Of a stretch of DNA of 64,000 nucleotides, positions 8,169 to 16,180 are shown piece after piece. The stretch comes from Myxococcales bacterium. GTDB lineage: Bacteria; Myxococcota_A; Polyangia; Nannocystales; Nannocystaceae. Position numbers and translations under genes: made by a program. The stretch covers positions 186,001-250,000 of the forward strand of contig JACKDW010000001.1 of the NCBI GenBank assembly GCA_020633295.1, given 5' to 3'. The notes under the pieces are model-generated. The model worked only from the letters and a program-made list of their open reading frames with translations. It made no database searches and was not told where the DNA came from. Within the stretch, counting starts at the first letter, position 1. Each line of letters starts with the position of its first letter.

Positions 8169-10298
8169 TCATTCGTCGTCGCCCGGCTCCCGCTCGTCGT
8201 CGGACGCGGCGGGATCCCGCCGCGCCCCCCCGGGTAGCGCGACCTGGCTCAGCGCGCGCCGGAGGTCAGGCAGGCGGTAGGGCTTGCTGATGTAGGCGTC
8301 CATGCCGGCGCGCAGGCAGGCGTCGCGATCCTCGAGCGTCGCGCTCGCGGTCGCGGCGATGATGTACGGCTGCCGCGTGAGGTTCGGGTTGGCGCGCAGC
8401 CTTCGTGTCGCCTCGAGGCCGTCCATCACCGGCATGTGCACGTCCATGAGGATCACGTCGTAGGGCGCGAGCGTCACGGCCTGCACGGCCTCGAGGCCGT
8501 TGCCGACGACGTCAGCTCGGATCCCGAGCCGCGAGAGGGTGAGCCTGGCGACGAGCTGGTTGTGGCGATTGTCCTCGGCGACGAGCAGCCGGAGACCCCG
8601 CGGCGGCGGATCAAGCGGCGACGCGTGCACGGGCTCCGGCGCCGTCTCGCTCGGGCCGCGCGAGAGCGCCGACACCAGCGCGCCGCGCAGGCTCGAGGGC
8701 TTGAGCGGCTTCCTCACGATCACGTGGCTGCTCGACACGCGCTCGCGCTCCCCTACCGCCGTCAACGCGATGATCGGCATGCTCGGCATGCTCGGCATGC
8801 TCGGCATGCTCGGCATGCTCGGCATGCTCGGCACGCCCGCCGCGACGAGCCGCTCGAGCGCGGACGCGCCCTCGCGCCCAGCATCGACGATCGCGCACGC
8901 GGGCCGCGGCTCAGCCGGGTCGACGAGCGCGTCTGCCGAGGCCGCGAGCGTCGGCGTCATCTCCCACGACTCGAGCCACGCGCGCACGATGTCGCGCGTG
9001 ACCTGGTGCGAGACGACCACCAGCACGCGCGCGCCCCGGAGCGCCGCCGGTACGCCCGCGTCGCGCTCGGGCGACGCGTCGGGCGGGACCGCGCCGACGA
9101 TCGTGAAGCGAAACGTCGAGCCGCGCCCCTCCTCGCTCTCGACCCAGACGCGACCCCCGAGCGCCTCGATCAGCCGACGACAGATCGCCAGCCCCAGCCC
9201 CGTGCCGCCGAAGCGGCGCGTCGTCGAGGCCTCCGCCTGCGTGAAGGCGTCGAACAGGGTCGGGAGCGCGTCCGCCCGGATGCCGATGCCCGTGTCGCGA
9301 ATCGTGAACTCGATCGGCGCCTCGTCGCCGCCGCCGCGGCGCGAGACCTCGACCGCGACCTCCCCGCGCTCGGTGAACTTGACCGCGTTGCCGATGAGGT
9401 TCAGCAGCACCTGCTGCAGCCGCGCCGGATCGCTGACGATCACGCGCGGCACCTCGGGCCGCACCCACGCGGTCAGCTCGATCCCCTTCTTCGCCGCCGC
9501 GACCGCGAGCACGTCGAGCGCGTTGTCGACACACTCCTGGACGCGCGTCGGCGCGCGCTCGAGGGTCGGCCCCTCCGCCTCGAGCTTCGAGAAGTCGAGG
9601 ATGTCGTTGATCAGGCCCAGCAGCGCCTCGCCGCTCTCGCGGACGATCGCGGCGTAGTCGCGCTGCTCCTCGTCGAGGCGCGTCTCGAGCAGCAGCCCGG
9701 TCATGCCGATCACCGCGTTCAGCGGCGTGCGGATCTCGTGGCTCATCGTCGCCAGGAATTCGCTCTTGGTCTTCGAGAGGCGGCGGACCTCGGCCACGAG
9801 CGTCTCGAGCCGCTCGTTAGTCCGCTCGAGCGCCTGGGTCTTGCGTCGAAGCGCTTGGTTGCTCTCCTCGAGCAGCTGGGTGTGACTGCGGATGATCGCG
9901 TCCTTCTCCATCAGCGGCGTGTCGTCGCGCGCGTGCAGCTGGACGAACGCGCGCCCCTCCCACGTCAGCGCGCGCAGCGAGACGCCGATCAGCGCCGGCG
10001 TCGACCTCCTGCTCGGGGACGACGCCTCGCGCTCGACGATCCACGTGAAGTACCCGCGCCGACGCATGCGCTTGCGCGCGCGCGCGCGCGGGAAGCCGAC
10101 GATCACCTCGTCGACCGGCGCGCCGAGACGCGACGCCGCGCCCGGGAACCACTCGCGGAACACGGGGGTGGTGTAGAGCACGCGCAGCTCCTCATCGAGG
10201 ATGGCCACGCCGCCGACGTCCAGCGTGTCGATCGTCGGCACCGACGTCGGCAGGAGGTGCTCGAGCTGCGCGCGCCCGTCGTCGTCAACGTCCGTCAC
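8169..10298 (-). CDS. Hybrid sensor histidine kinase with two receiver domains
   Basis: 709 residues, cytoplasmic (no membrane helix). The order is PAS-like sensor (20-125), coiled coil (130-178), HisKA with phospho-accepting His187 (MSHEIRTPLN), then HATPase with the N box (NLIGNAVKFT), DTGIGI and GGTGLGL. A first receiver-like domain (about 400-545) follows, then a second receiver (about 570-690) with intact acidic pocket (VAEDN), phospho-Asp (LMDVHMPVMDG) and Lys (SKPY). In the first receiver the acidic pair is replaced (VLVVVSHQ), so it is probably a pseudo-receiver. It carries a run of six Ser-Met-Pro units encoded by perfect 9-bp repeats. There is no adjacent response regulator. A DNA-binding partner elsewhere or phosphorelay use is likely. 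Confidence 0.9.
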   Translation of the reverse strand: MTDVDDDGRAQLEHLLPTSVPTIDTLDVGGVAILDEELRVLYTTPVFREWFPGAASRLGAPVDEVIVGFPRARARKRMRRRGYFTWIVEREASSPSRRSTPALIGVSLRALTWEGRAFVQLHARDDTPLMEKDAIIRSHTQLLEESNQALRRKTQALERTNERLETLVAEVRRLSKTKSEFLATMSHEIRTPLNAVIGMTGLLLETRLDEEQRDYAAIVRESGEALLGLINDILDFSKLEAEGPTLERAPTRVQECVDNALDVLAVAAAKKGIELTAWVRPEVPRVIVSDPARLQQVLLNLIGNAVKFTERGEVAVEVSRRGGGDEAPIEFTIRDTGIGIRADALPTLFDAFTQAEASTTRRFGGTGLGLAICRRLIEALGGRVWVESEEGRGSTFRFTIVGAVPPDASPERDAGVPAALRGARVLVVVSHQVTRDIVRAWLESWEMTPTLAASADALVDPAEPRPACAIVDAGREGASALERLVAAGVPSMPSMPSMPSMPSMPSMPIIALTAVGERERVSSSHVIVRKPLKPSSLRGALVSALSRGPSETAPEPVHASPLDPPPRGLRLLVAEDNRHNQLVARLTLSRLGIRADVVGNGLEAVQAVTLAPYDVILMDVHMPVMDGLEATRRLRANPNLTRQPYIIAATASATLEDRDACLRAGMDAYISKPYRLPDLRRALSQVALPGGARRDPAASDDEREPGDDE
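8776..8829. repeat. Six perfect 9-bp repeats inside the hybrid kinase gene
   Basis: ggcatgctc is repeated six times. On the coding strand it gives (Ser-Met-Pro)n near residues 490-508, in a loop of the degenerate first receiver. The unit length is a multiple of three, so copy changes keep the frame. Confidence 0.95.
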
Positions 10299-10689
10299 GG
10301 GCCCGACGCTCCGAACGCGCGGTCACCTTCGCGACGCGAGGCGCCGCGCCGGCGCGTCGCGCGGCTGGAGAATGCGAGCGCGCGCGAAGGACACGCGCGC
10401 GTCGAGGCGCGCTCGATCTCCTCAACACCGTCGCGTCGACTACGAGCACTGGACGCACCGAGTCCTCCTTCGGCTCAGGCGCGATCAGGGCGCGCGAGCG
10501 CGTGATCGTATCACGGCGCGCGCGCGCGGATTCGTCATCGAGCCGCGAGCGCGCGTCCGCGAGGCGCGGCGGGCCGCCGCGCCTCGCCTTGGAGACATAA
10601 ACCTTGAGACACCAAGACCCGACGCCTTAGGGGCGCGCCCGAGTCCTTCGCGCGACGTCAGGTTTCGTCAGCGACGCCCGCGCGGAGCC
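10299..10689. other. 391-bp stretch without a recognisable gene
   Basis: It lies upstream of the hybrid kinase and downstream of the desaturase, both on the minus strand. I see no coding pattern. A 14-bp string at 10626-10639 nearly matches the desaturase stop region at 10689-10702 (c-t/c-taggggcgcgcc), which looks like a small duplication. Confidence 0.6.
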
Positions 10690-11637
10690 CTAGGGGCGCG
10701 CCGGGCTCGACGAGGGCGCGGGCTCCCCCGCGGCCTCGTCCGCCGCGTCAGCGCGACGGCCCTCGGCGAGCACCGCGGCCGAGGGCAAGCGCAGGTCCCA
10801 CACGAGCCCGAGCCACGACAGCAGCACGAGCCCGTAGTAGCCGAGGTCGATCTGCCACCAGTAGAAGCCGAGCCGCGTCGAGCGCTCGTAGCGGTGGTGG
10901 TTGTTGTGCCAGCCCTCGCCGAAGGTCAGCAGACCCAAGAGCCAGTTATTACGGCTGGTGTCGCCGGTCGCGAAGGGGCGTCGCCCGATCATGTGCGCGA
11001 TCGAGTTGATCGAGAAGGTCATGTGGAACTGGAGCACGACCGCGAGGAAGAAGCCGATCAGCAGCCCGGACCAGCCCAGCAGCAGCCAGATGCACGTGGC
11101 GAGCGCGACCGGCGGGATGATCCAGTACTTGTTGAGCCAGACGAGCTCGGGGTAGCGCGCCAGGTCGCGCACGTAGTCCTCGCCCGTCTCGCCGGTGTCG
11201 TCGACGATCCACAGCAGGTGCGAGTACCAGAAGCCCTGCTGCGCCGGCGAGTGCGGATCCCAGGGCTGGTCGGTGTACTTGTGGTGCTCGCGGTGCGTGG
11301 CCGCCCACCACAGCACGCCCTTCTGCGCGCTGGTCATGACCCAGACCGCCATCACGAATTGAAACCACCGGCTCGTCTTGTAGGTCCGGTGCGAGAAGTA
11401 GCGGTGATAGAAGGCCGTGATCGCGAACATCTGCAGGCAGTAGACGAGCGCGCAGCACAGCCAGTCGCGCCAGCTCGCGCCGGTGTACAGCGCCAGCAGC
11501 GGGAGCGCGTGCATCACCACGAACGGGATCGAGAGCATCCAGCCCTTGCGGTAATTCGGCGGGGGCCTTCGCGGGAGCCCCGCGAAGCGCTCACGAACAG
11601 GAGGTTTTGCCGGGATAAAGCGGGAGAGGAACGCCAT
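10690..11637 (-). CDS. Membrane acyl-CoA (Delta9-type) fatty acid desaturase
   Basis: 315 residues. The three histidine boxes of the di-iron membrane desaturase family are present in order: HRYFSH, HREHHKYTD and EGWHNNHHRY. The last is typical of stearoyl-CoA/acyl-CoA Delta9 desaturases. Hydrophobic segments lie between them (for example near residues 32-55 and 165-200). It should introduce a cis double bond into membrane acyl chains using an electron donor such as ferredoxin or cytochrome b5. The C-terminal 35 residues are Ala/Ser/Pro-rich and probably disordered. A GAGGT sits 4 nt before the ATG. The gene stands alone. Confidence 0.92.
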   Translation of the reverse strand: MAFLSRFIPAKPPVRERFAGLPRRPPPNYRKGWMLSIPFVVMHALPLLALYTGASWRDWLCCALVYCLQMFAITAFYHRYFSHRTYKTSRWFQFVMAVWVMTSAQKGVLWWAATHREHHKYTDQPWDPHSPAQQGFWYSHLLWIVDDTGETGEDYVRDLARYPELVWLNKYWIIPPVALATCIWLLLGWSGLLIGFFLAVVLQFHMTFSINSIAHMIGRRPFATGDTSRNNWLLGLLTFGEGWHNNHHRYERSTRLGFYWWQIDLGYYGLVLLSWLGLVWDLRLPSAAVLAEGRRADAADEAAGEPAPSSSPARP

Positions 11638-11833
11638 TCGACCTCGGCACCATGCCAGGCGCGCCTCGCCGCCTCGGTCGCGTTCGAGTCGCGCCGAGTC
11701 TTGGTTCTGTCACGGGCGCGCGTGCGATACCCGCATGTCGCGAGGGACACGCGCGTCACCGCGTCGTCGCGGACGGCCCGAGAGCCGCGCTCGCGCGCCG
11801 AGGGCCATGACACCCAGACGCGACGACGCGCTG

Positions 11834-14137
11834 CTAACGCGCGGGCGCGTCGGCGGGCGCGGGCGCGTCCTCGCCGAGCTCGACGTACGGCGTGAGCTGC
11901 TCGCCCGCGAGCGCGCGGCGATACGCGTCGGGCCGCTCGCGGCGGTCCCAGAGGAGGCGCCCGTCGTACACCTCGAGGCCGTCGGCGCCCTCCGCCAGCG
12001 TCATCAAGCTCTCGGGCGCCGCCTCGCTGCCCGTGACCGCGCCGGCCGCGTTTTCGAAGTACCAGTCGCCGCGGATCAGCGAGTACAGCGCGCCCACGGG
12101 TGGGAGCGTCGGCGCGTCGCGGTACAGCTCGACGCGGCCGAAGTGTTCGAACATCAGCAGCTCGCCGCCGCGCGAGTAGTGCACGCGCCGCGCGTACACG
12201 CGGCCCTCCCGCGGGAGCTCGCCGTGCTCGCCGGTCCGGACGTTCCAGCGCGTCAGCGCCTGCTCCGTGTAGATCAGCAGCTCGTCGCCCCGCGGCGAGA
12301 GCGTGAGCCCGTTGCTCCACCCCCGCGCGGTGATCGACGCGATCGGCAGCGCGGACCCGTCGAGCGCGATCGCCCGGGCGGTGACCTCGGCGCGGCGCGG
12401 CGTGACGTCCTCGATCCAGGCGACGAGCGAGCCGTCGCGCGCGAGCTCCGTGGCCCGCACGCGCGGCGCCTCGGTCGTGAGCAGCGAGGCGCCGCTCTCC
12501 GCGTCCCAGACCCGCAGCCGCGCGTCGTCCTCGATCCCCGCGACGCGGCGACCGTCCGCGCTCAGCCCGACGATCCGGGTGTTGGGCGCGGCGGGCAGCG
12601 CGACGGCGCGTCGCGACGCCGGCGCGTGCACGGAGAGCTCGTGGGGCTGCTGGTACTCACGCACGTCGAGCGCGACGACCTCGCCCTCGCTCGCCAGCCA
12701 CGCGCTCGCCTCTTGCTCGGGCCGGACCGCGCGCAGGGTGACCGGCGGGCACCCGTCCGCGCGGTGCTCCAGCGCGTCGCCGCTGCGCACGACGTAGCGC
12801 TCGCCCGCGCGCGCGACGATCCGCTCGCCCTCGCCCAGCGCCGGCCGCAGCTCGCGGCGCTCGAGCAGGTCCCACGTCACCGGCGCGCGCCCGAAGCCGT
12901 ACTCGCTGAACTGCAGCGCGCGCCCGTCGTCCGAGAGCCGCGGGCTCGACGGCCCCGTGGGCCCCGCGCGCAGCAGGCCCGCGCGCCCGCGCTCGCGCGT
13001 CCACAGCTCGACGCGCCCGTAGATGTCGGCGATCGCGAGCGTCCCGCCGGGGGAGAACGCGAGGTACGAGACGACGAACTCGTTCTCGAACTCGAGCGCG
13101 AGCGGCTGGCCCGCGCCCGCGGTGCGCACCCGCGTGCCGCCGCCGTAGGTCGCCAGCAGCCCGACGTCGCGGCTCAGCGCGCCGAGGTGCGCGCGCCCGC
13201 AGCCGGCGCGCTGCTCCGGGGTCGGCGGCGCCGCGTCGGGCTGCGGCCCGTAGCGCGTCTGCTCGCGGCGCGCCTCGGCGCGAGAGCAGTCCCCAGGGAC
13301 ATGTTGAAGCTCGCGCCCGTCACGGGTCCGCCACGTCACGATGTCGCCGCGCCCGAAGGCCACCACGAGCTCGTCCCCGCCGCCGCGAAAGCGCATGTCG
13401 AGCGGCGGGTTGCGGTCCGCGTTGGCGCCGCCGTGCCGCCGCTCCTCGTAGCGCCAGGGGATCTCGAGCACGCGTCGCCGATCCCCGCGCGCGCGATCAA
13501 ACAACCTGACCTTGGAGTCTGATCCGCCGATCGCGACCCAGCGCGCGTCGGCCGAGAGCGCGACCGCGACGGGCCAGCTCGGCGTGTCGTTGAGGATGTT
13601 GTTGTGGTGGGTGCCCTCGCCCGTGTACACGCGCGTGATCGTCGGCGTCGTGCCCTCGAGGGTGTAGCGCGCGAGCAGCGAGCCGTCGACGCGGCGCAGC
13701 TCGGTCCCCTCCTCGGCGCCGATCAGCGCGACGAGCTCGTCGCCCGCGCCCGCGGTCGCCAGCGCGAGCGCCCGCCCGCCCTCGTACGGCACGCGCGCGC
13801 GCGCGCGGCCGGTCACGACGTCGTGCAGGTGCAGCGCGCCGTCGCCGACGCGCAGCAGCCAGCGGTCGTCGTGGGACACGCCCCAGGTGCTGGCGGTGGT
13901 CGGGAAGATGAAGTTTCGGACAGGCGCATCCGCGCGCGCGGGCGACCACAGCTGCAGCTCCTCGCCCGTGAGCGGCTCGGAGTAGGCGACCGGTCGCCAG
14001 TGACGGACGAGCGCGAGCTGATCGCCGACCCAGAACGCGCGCGCGACGAACCACTTCTCGACCGGCACGAGGCGCGCGCGCGCACCTCGCTCGTCGAGCG
14101 CGACGCGGGCCCGCGACCAGGCCCGCCGCGCGCCCAC
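11834..14137 (-). CDS. WD40-like beta-propeller protein, main part of a frameshifted gene
   Basis: The open frame from the GTG at 14137 gives 767 residues with many WD40-like blades, for example DDRWLLRVGDGALHLHD, DARWVAIGGSDSKVRLFD and DDARLRVWDAESGASLL. The frame has a TGA two codons before that GTG and no signal sequence, yet the neighbouring upstream frames carry a lipoprotein signal and helical repeats (see 14138-14741). I think the GTG is not the native start and that this is the C-terminal three quarters of one surface lipoprotein of roughly 960 residues. WD40 propellers are protein-interaction scaffolds, and no enzymatic motif is seen. The final 60 residues contain GLEVYDGRLLWDRRERPDAY. 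Confidence 0.7.
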   Translation of the reverse strand: MGARRAWSRARVALDERGARARLVPVEKWFVARAFWVGDQLALVRHWRPVAYSEPLTGEELQLWSPARADAPVRNFIFPTTASTWGVSHDDRWLLRVGDGALHLHDVVTGRARARVPYEGGRALALATAGAGDELVALIGAEEGTELRRVDGSLLARYTLEGTTPTITRVYTGEGTHHNNILNDTPSWPVAVALSADARWVAIGGSDSKVRLFDRARGDRRRVLEIPWRYEERRHGGANADRNPPLDMRFRGGGDELVVAFGRGDIVTWRTRDGRELQHVPGDCSRAEARREQTRYGPQPDAAPPTPEQRAGCGRAHLGALSRDVGLLATYGGGTRVRTAGAGQPLALEFENEFVVSYLAFSPGGTLAIADIYGRVELWTRERGRAGLLRAGPTGPSSPRLSDDGRALQFSEYGFGRAPVTWDLLERRELRPALGEGERIVARAGERYVVRSGDALEHRADGCPPVTLRAVRPEQEASAWLASEGEVVALDVREYQQPHELSVHAPASRRAVALPAAPNTRIVGLSADGRRVAGIEDDARLRVWDAESGASLLTTEAPRVRATELARDGSLVAWIEDVTPRRAEVTARAIALDGSALPIASITARGWSNGLTLSPRGDELLIYTEQALTRWNVRTGEHGELPREGRVYARRVHYSRGGELLMFEHFGRVELYRDAPTLPPVGALYSLIRGDWYFENAAGAVTGSEAAPESLMTLAEGADGLEVYDGRLLWDRRERPDAYRRALAGEQLTPYVELGEDAPAPADAPAR

Positions 14138-14741
14138 GGATCACCGGCGCGCCACCGCAGGTCGCCGAGCCGCGCCCAGTCCTCGGCTCGATCGGCCGCG
14201 CGCGCAAGCGCGTCGTAGCGCGTGACGGCCTCCCCGAGCTTCGCGCGCGCGAGCGCGGTCTCGGCGGCCGCGAGCGCGGCGTCGTCGCGCGTCGGGCGGG
14301 CCGTCGCGCCCGCGAATTGTCCTGCGCGTTGGGACAGCTGCTTCAGCTCGTCAGCATCGGCGCGCGCTCGTCGAGCTGCGCGCGACGGTCCGCGATGGCG
14401 CCCGCGCGCCCGCGCGCGCTGACCTGAGGCATCGAGCGCGTCGAGCCACGCGGAGAAGCTCCCCGATCGGGCTGCGCGCGGTGGGCTCGCTCGAGGTGCG
14501 CGGCCGCGACATCATCGACCCCGCGCCGCCGCGCCTCCTCAGCGCGCTCGCGCCAGCACGCCGCCGTCTCGCAGCGCGCGGGCTCAGGGGCGCGCGACAG
14601 GCTCGTCGGCCCGCGCGGGCTCGGACGCGGCGCGCTCTCGGGCGCGCTCGGGGTGTTGGCGCGGCAGCCCGCGAGCGCGAGCGCGAGCGCGACGATCGGG
14701 ACCGCGCGCGCGCGCGCGTCGCGAGTGAAGCTACGTGGCAC
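14138..14741 (-). pseudogene. Detached N-terminus of the WD40 lipoprotein gene (two frameshifts)
   Basis: A GTG at 14741 opens a lipoprotein: residues 10-25 read ARAVPIVALALALAGCR, with a lipobox Cys, followed by a Pro/Ser linker and a helical segment (CWRERAEEARRRGVDDVAAA). After about residue 99 the meaning moves to a second frame near the cggggagc run (about 14440), which continues as FSAWLDALDASG and AAETALARAKLGEAVTRYDA. It moves to a third frame near the cggcgggcc run (about 14115), where it joins the WD40 frame. Each shift is consistent with one missing G in a G-rich run. Either the gene is decaying or the consensus sequence has indel errors. There may be further compensating shifts around 14360-14430. 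Confidence 0.6.
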
Positions 14742-14815
14742 GATCGGGGTCTCGCCTCCTCCCCAGGATACGCGACCGCGACCCGGTCGATCTGCTCACG
14801 ACGCGCGCGCCCCTC

Positions 14816-16042
14816 TCAGGGGCACGAGATCACCTGCACGTCGTAGGCGATCGGCTGGTTGATCCCCGTGATCGACACGGAGTACGTCGTGTCCGGCTGC
14901 GCGCTCCAGCCCATCGGGATGAACGAGATCGCCGCGCTGCTGCCGTAGCCGCCGAGCAGCTGGTTGACCTGCACCGGCCGGTCCTCGCCGTTCTCCGTCA
15001 CGCTGACGACCGCGTTGTTGAGCCCCACGCCGTCGCTCTGCACCGTCCAGCCCGTGCTGTTCAAGGCCGCGACTGCGGCGTGCGGCACGAGGCCCGGCGG
15101 CGGCCAGGCCGTCCACGGCTTGCCGGCGTTGCCGTTGCCGCCGATCACCCACATGCACGAGTAGCTGCTCGTCGAGCCCAGGCCCACGGGCCCGAGCGAG
15201 TTCGAGAGGATCCAGCGCCGGTGCCCGATCGTCTGCGGGTTCCCGGGGTCCTGCATGTACAGGCCGACCGCCGCGAAGCCCGACGTGCTGGCGATGTTGC
15301 TCGAGCCCGCCGCGCTCGCGCCGTCGCTCGAGTAGCAGTCCCAGCTCTGCGGCGGGCTGTGCGAGAGCTGCCCGTTGGCGTGCATCATCAGGGCGCACTC
15401 CTGGGCCTTCGCGTCCCGCGTCGGATCGTTCGTCACCGGCGGGAGGTCGGCGAGCCAGCGATAGAGGTTGAGCGCGCGCAGCGTGTTGGTGCGCCCCGCC
15501 GCGGCGACGTCGCCCGCGTCGCAGCTCGCGACGTCGCCGCACCAAGGTCCATAGGCCGAGTCCGCGAGATCATTCGCCCAGCGGGCGCAGACCTGGGCGG
15601 CGTCGTCGTGGTTGTCGGGCTGCCCCGTGTCGGCGCCCGGCGAGCCGTCGGTGCACACGCCGTCGCCCGTGTCGCCGCCCGTGGTCGTCGCGTCGGGGCC
15701 GGTCGTCGTCCCGCTCGGCTCCGTCGTCGCGTCGCCCCCGGTCGTCACGACCCCGCCCGTCAGCGCGTCGGTCGTGCCGGCGGCGTCGGTGAGCGCGCTC
15801 GTCGTGTCGAGCCCGTCGGTCGTCGGTCCGCCCGTCGTCGTGCCCCCGCCCGACGGGTCCCCGCCCGAGGACGTCTCGCCGGCGCTCGTGCCCTGCGACG
15901 CGTCGGCGCTGCCGGCCTGCGTGAGCGTCCCCGTCACCTCCTGCGCGCCGTCGGGACCCGTGTAGCAGGCGCAGAGCAGCGCGCCCGTGATGGCGACCTC
16001 CGCGTGCTGCGGCCGGCGCCGCGCCCCCCTCTGCGTGTCCAT
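14816..16042 (-). CDS. CAP-domain lipoprotein with Thr/Gly-rich linker
   Basis: 408 residues from the ATG at 16042. The lipobox (ALLCAC, Cys near residue 26) follows a short hydrophobic segment. Residues about 35-145 are a Thr/Gly/Ser/Asp linker. The rest resembles a CAP (SCP/PR-1) domain: ALNLYRWLADLPPVTNDP, CALMMHANGQLSHSPP and IGHRRWILSNSLGPVGLG contain the paired His and Glu-region signatures of the fold. Extracellular CAP proteins act as binding or protease-like modules, but their role in bacteria is mostly unknown. It is divergent from the MYXO-CTERM gene. The linker style recurs in at least six secreted proteins of this window. Confidence 0.8.
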   Translation of the reverse strand: MDTQRGARRRPQHAEVAITGALLCACYTGPDGAQEVTGTLTQAGSADASQGTSAGETSSGGDPSGGGTTTGGPTTDGLDTTSALTDAAGTTDALTGGVVTTGGDATTEPSGTTTGPDATTTGGDTGDGVCTDGSPGADTGQPDNHDDAAQVCARWANDLADSAYGPWCGDVASCDAGDVAAAGRTNTLRALNLYRWLADLPPVTNDPTRDAKAQECALMMHANGQLSHSPPQSWDCYSSDGASAAGSSNIASTSGFAAVGLYMQDPGNPQTIGHRRWILSNSLGPVGLGSTSSYSCMWVIGGNGNAGKPWTAWPPPGLVPHAAVAALNSTGWTVQSDGVGLNNAVVSVTENGEDRPVQVNQLLGGYGSSAAISFIPMGWSAQPDTTYSVSITGINQPIAYDVQVISCP

Positions 16043-16180
16043 ACAATTGTCTATGCACGGAGCCCGGCGCCGCCGTCAACGCGCGCGCGCGTGCACGCCC
16101 GGCCCGCGCGCGATTTCGGGCGCGCGCGACGACGCGCGCGTTGTGGCACGCTGGAGCCTCGCACGGAGCGAGGGGGCGAG

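Noticed and set aside
8436..10505. Long open frame opposite the hybrid kinase, and similar long frames opposite or beside other genes (10201-11895, 42357-44891, 14735-16180)
   Set aside because: High G+C leaves antisense frames open. The translations are Arg/Ala/Pro-rich noise, while the opposite strand has clear domains.
16141..16160. Sigma-54 promoter (gtggcacgctgg) upstream of the MYXO-CTERM gene
   Set aside because: The -24 part fits but no TTGC -12 element follows at the right spacing.
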